Shown piece by piece: positions 20,277 to 22,631 of a stretch of DNA of 22,631 nt (position 1 is the first letter of the stretch; each line of letters begins with the position of its first letter). Position numbers and translations under genes: made by a program. The stretch comes from a virus. The notes beneath the pieces were generated by a model. The model was given only the letters and a program-made list of their open reading frames with translations. It ran no database searches and had not been told where the DNA came from. The stretch spans positions 1-22,631 of IMG/VR virus record IMGVR_UViG_3300025127_000309. One strand, written 5' to 3'.

Positions 20277-22631
20277 ATGGCAGAGATTAAACGTACATTT
20301 TCTACAGGTAGAATGAATAGGGATCTAGACGAAAGACTAGTACCTAATGGAGAATATTTTCACGCCGAAAACATACAAGTAAGAACTAGTGATGGTAGTA
20401 GTGCTGGTGCTGTTCAAAACATTAAAGGTAATGTAAGCATTGGTGTTGCTGGTCCGTCTACTGATATTTCTGATCAAACCTGTATTGGTTCCATATCTAA
20501 CGAGCAAACAAATTCTTCTTATTTTTTATTTGCTTGCACCTCTCCAAGTTCTAAAAGTCCAGGAAATATTAGCACTAAAAAAAGATATATAGATACTATA
20601 CTAGAAGTTACTGACAACGGTAGATCTAGAACTATATTTACAGATTTATATGCTGTTGAACATAGTTACGTTACATTAGGCTCTCCTACAACTGTCGGTG
20701 GTACTAATTGGGTTGAACTTAATGGTTTAGATTCATCTGATACGAAAGACTTAAGATCAGGTATGAGTGTTATAGCTTACAATAGTAACGGTGAAGTGTT
20801 GACCGAACCAAATACTATTATAAGAAAAATAACTAATACTACTATTACTGTAAATAAAAAACAACCTATTGATATATCTGGTTCAGTTACACCTACTGAA
20901 AGAGCTGTTTCTTTTAGATTTGAAGCTAAAAAAGTTTTAGGTTTTAATAAATCAAAACAAGTAACAGGTATAAATATAGTAGACAACCTTTTGTTTTACG
21001 TGTCTGAAGGCGAACCAAGAAAAATAAATCTTAGTGCAGCTCGTGTAGGTACTAATAGTAATGAAGATCACACTTTAAAAACTGTTAGTAAAGTTAGACA
21101 AGGAAAGACAGGTCACGTGAAAGTTGAGTACGAAAGTGATGATGCAATATACTTAGCGACTGGAATAAAAGAAGAAGATATAACTGTTATTAAGAAAGCT
21201 CCTAAATTAGCTCCAGCATTAAAGCTTTTTTCTGATAAAAGAAGTGGTGGAAATACTTGGATTGTAGAAAATTATTCAGGCTTTATTACAGATGATTTTA
21301 GTGCTCAATCAGTTGGTTACGAAGGAGTTTTACCTGGGTTAGAAGATTTTACTCAGTTTTCTTCTGGTGATATAATAGATTTGACTAGTCAAGTTGACGG
21401 TGGTGATGTTATAAGTGTTTCTATTAAGATAATTTCTATAACTGAACAAGGTGATGTTAACTATAAAATAGTTTCTATAAATCCTGCTATTCAAGCAGAT
21501 AACACTGTTTGGACAGCTACATCTAGAGCAAATGCTAAGAAGATATTTGAATATAAGTTTCCTAGATTTGCTTTTAGATATAAGTATGACGACAACGAGT
21601 ACTCGTCTTTTGGACCTTTTAGTGAAGTAGCATTTTTACCAGGCGACTACACTTTAGATAGAAAAGAAGGTTATAACTTAAGCATGGTTAATAATTTATC
21701 TAAAATTGAAATAACAAATGTTTTTGGTGATGATTTTAGTTTAGATAAAAGCGTTAAATGTATTGATATATTATATAAATCTACAGATTCACCAGCAATA
21801 TATGTTGTAAAAACTTTAGAAAGAGATAAGGATCCAGAGTTTGCTTCAAAGTCTACAACTATCACTATAGATACTGATATGATAAATCAGATTGTTCCAG
21901 ATGATCAAATACTTAGAGCTTGGGATAACGTTCCTATAGAAGCTAAAGCTCAAGAGATTGTAGGAAATAGGATCGTATATGGTAATTATACGCAAGGGTA
22001 TGATATACCTTTTAAGCCTTTATTAGAGCAGTCTATTATTTCTACATTTTTAACGAACGAAACTAGTACTGTTGAGAAATCTATAAAATCTATTAGAGGT
22101 TATAAGTTAGGGGTTGTTTTTGGTGATAAGTATGGTAGAGAAACACCTGTAATATCTCTTGGTACTAGAGACGTTGATAAAGAAGAAGGTCCTTATATAT
22201 ATGGTAGCGATGATGTAATAGTAGATAAGTCTTTAGCTAGAAGAGCTAATAAGTTTCAAGTAAGACAAAACTGGACAACGCAGATTTTTTCTAGTGTGCC
22301 TCCAAAAGAGTTAGAGTATGTAAAGTACTACATTAAAGAAACATCTAGTGATTATTACAATTTACTAGTAGATAGGTGGTATGATGCAGGTGATGGTAAT
22401 ATATGGTTAGCTTTTCCTTCTTCTGAAAGAAATAAGTTAGATGAAGATACTTATTTAATACTTAAAAAAGCTAGTGGAAGTAATACAGCTGTATCTGGGG
22501 ATTATAAATATAAAGTCTTAGCTATAAGTAGTGAAGCTCCTGAATTTATTAAAACTTCTTATGGTCCTCCTATAAGCTTAGATGCTACAAACAGCACTAT
22601 GCACTGGTTAGATCCTAACCCACCAGCGTGA
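20277..22631 (+). CDS. Tail nozzle-like protein (T7 gp12 / crAss muzzle position)
   Basis: This 784-residue reading starts MAEIKRTFSTGRMNRDLDER and continues LVPNGEYFHAENIQVRTSDG and GAVQNIKGN. This opening, 'no bias or signal, then xMNxDLxxRLVPNGEYxxxxNIxV...G', is the hallmark of podovirus tail nozzle proteins, where residues close to the N-terminus line the DNA channel. The rest is beta-rich with repeated strand-turn-strand blocks (KVLGFNKSKQVTGINIVDNL, KKIFEYKFPRFAFRYKYDDN, QEIVGNRIVYGNYTQGYDI), as expected of a propeller-like nozzle. It ends at a TGA that coincides exactly with the last base of the window, so nothing after it can be judged. Homologues I remember may be longer, and a frameshift or early stop cannot be excluded. 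It ends the co-directional tail series. Confidence 0.72.
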   Translation: MAEIKRTFSTGRMNRDLDERLVPNGEYFHAENIQVRTSDGSSAGAVQNIKGNVSIGVAGPSTDISDQTCIGSISNEQTNSSYFLFACTSPSSKSPGNISTKKRYIDTILEVTDNGRSRTIFTDLYAVEHSYVTLGSPTTVGGTNWVELNGLDSSDTKDLRSGMSVIAYNSNGEVLTEPNTIIRKITNTTITVNKKQPIDISGSVTPTERAVSFRFEAKKVLGFNKSKQVTGINIVDNLLFYVSEGEPRKINLSAARVGTNSNEDHTLKTVSKVRQGKTGHVKVEYESDDAIYLATGIKEEDITVIKKAPKLAPALKLFSDKRSGGNTWIVENYSGFITDDFSAQSVGYEGVLPGLEDFTQFSSGDIIDLTSQVDGGDVISVSIKIISITEQGDVNYKIVSINPAIQADNTVWTATSRANAKKIFEYKFPRFAFRYKYDDNEYSSFGPFSEVAFLPGDYTLDRKEGYNLSMVNNLSKIEITNVFGDDFSLDKSVKCIDILYKSTDSPAIYVVKTLERDKDPEFASKSTTITIDTDMINQIVPDDQILRAWDNVPIEAKAQEIVGNRIVYGNYTQGYDIPFKPLLEQSIISTFLTNETSTVEKSIKSIRGYKLGVVFGDKYGRETPVISLGTRDVDKEEGPYIYGSDDVIVDKSLARRANKFQVRQNWTTQIFSSVPPKELEYVKYYIKETSSDYYNLLVDRWYDAGDGNIWLAFPSSERNKLDEDTYLILKKASGSNTAVSGDYKYKVLAISSEAPEFIKTSYGPPISLDATNSTMHWLDPNPPA

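Noticed and set aside
1-22631. Stop-codon recoding (TAG or TGA), as in some crAss-like phages
   Set aside because: Genes ending in TAG or TGA are followed within a base or by overlap by sensible starts of new genes, and no gene needs read-through; the standard code suffices.

Overview
The window is a contiguous, entirely plus-strand late (virion) gene block of a tailed phage with short-tailed (podovirus) architecture, whose host is very probably a marine Bacteroidetes bacterium of the Flavobacteriia type. Four things support the host call. The DNA is AT-rich. Leaders in front of the start codons are A/T-only and lack Shine-Dalgarno motifs. Signal peptides end in the '-AQ' style common in Bacteroidetes. 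One protein carries a C-terminal type IX secretion (T9SS) sorting domain, a system confined to the Bacteroidetes/FCB group. The set portal, scaffold, HK97-fold capsid, ring/connector protein and nozzle resembles that of crAss-like phages (Crassvirales) and related uncultured marine podoviruses. That placement rests on remembered family resemblance and was not searched. All three stop codons end genes in the normal way, so no stop-codon recoding is needed. No intergenic gap exceeds about 125 bases and no tRNA, CRISPR array or integrase is visible.

Layout. (1) 1-6053, head module: 3'-terminal part of the large terminase, portal, acidic scaffold-like protein, major capsid protein, closed by a strong intrinsic terminator at 6056-6089. 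(2) 6110-8385: a conserved unknown protein followed, after a short repeat-bearing leader, by three small beta-rich paralogues, closed by a second strong terminator at 8406-8437. (3) 8509-12373: a small structural-type protein, an 1103-residue multi-LamG adhesin and a two-TM holin-like protein. (4) 12378-13856: five tiny, very basic proteins sharing short N-terminal tags. (5) 13868-17835, an envelope-directed cassette: a secreted Cys-rich repeat protein with a T9SS sorting domain, a predicted outer-membrane beta-barrel, a single-TM/coiled-coil protein, and an exported thioredoxin-fold protein that has lost its CxxC. (6) 17838-22631, tail module: two head-tail connector/ring proteins (one with a duplicated domain inserted into its core) and a nozzle-like protein that reaches the window edge.

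How the genes fit together: modules 1, 2 and 6 build and fill the capsid and the short tail. The LamG protein is the best candidate for host-surface glycan binding. The small basic proteins are candidates for virion cargo or DNA-associated proteins. The most unusual part is module 5, in which a phage late operon appears to send several proteins into or across the host envelope, including one addressed to the host's own T9SS. It could remodel the infected cell surface (superinfection exclusion, receptor masking, lysis control) or supply an externally displayed adhesin. No endolysin is visible in the window.
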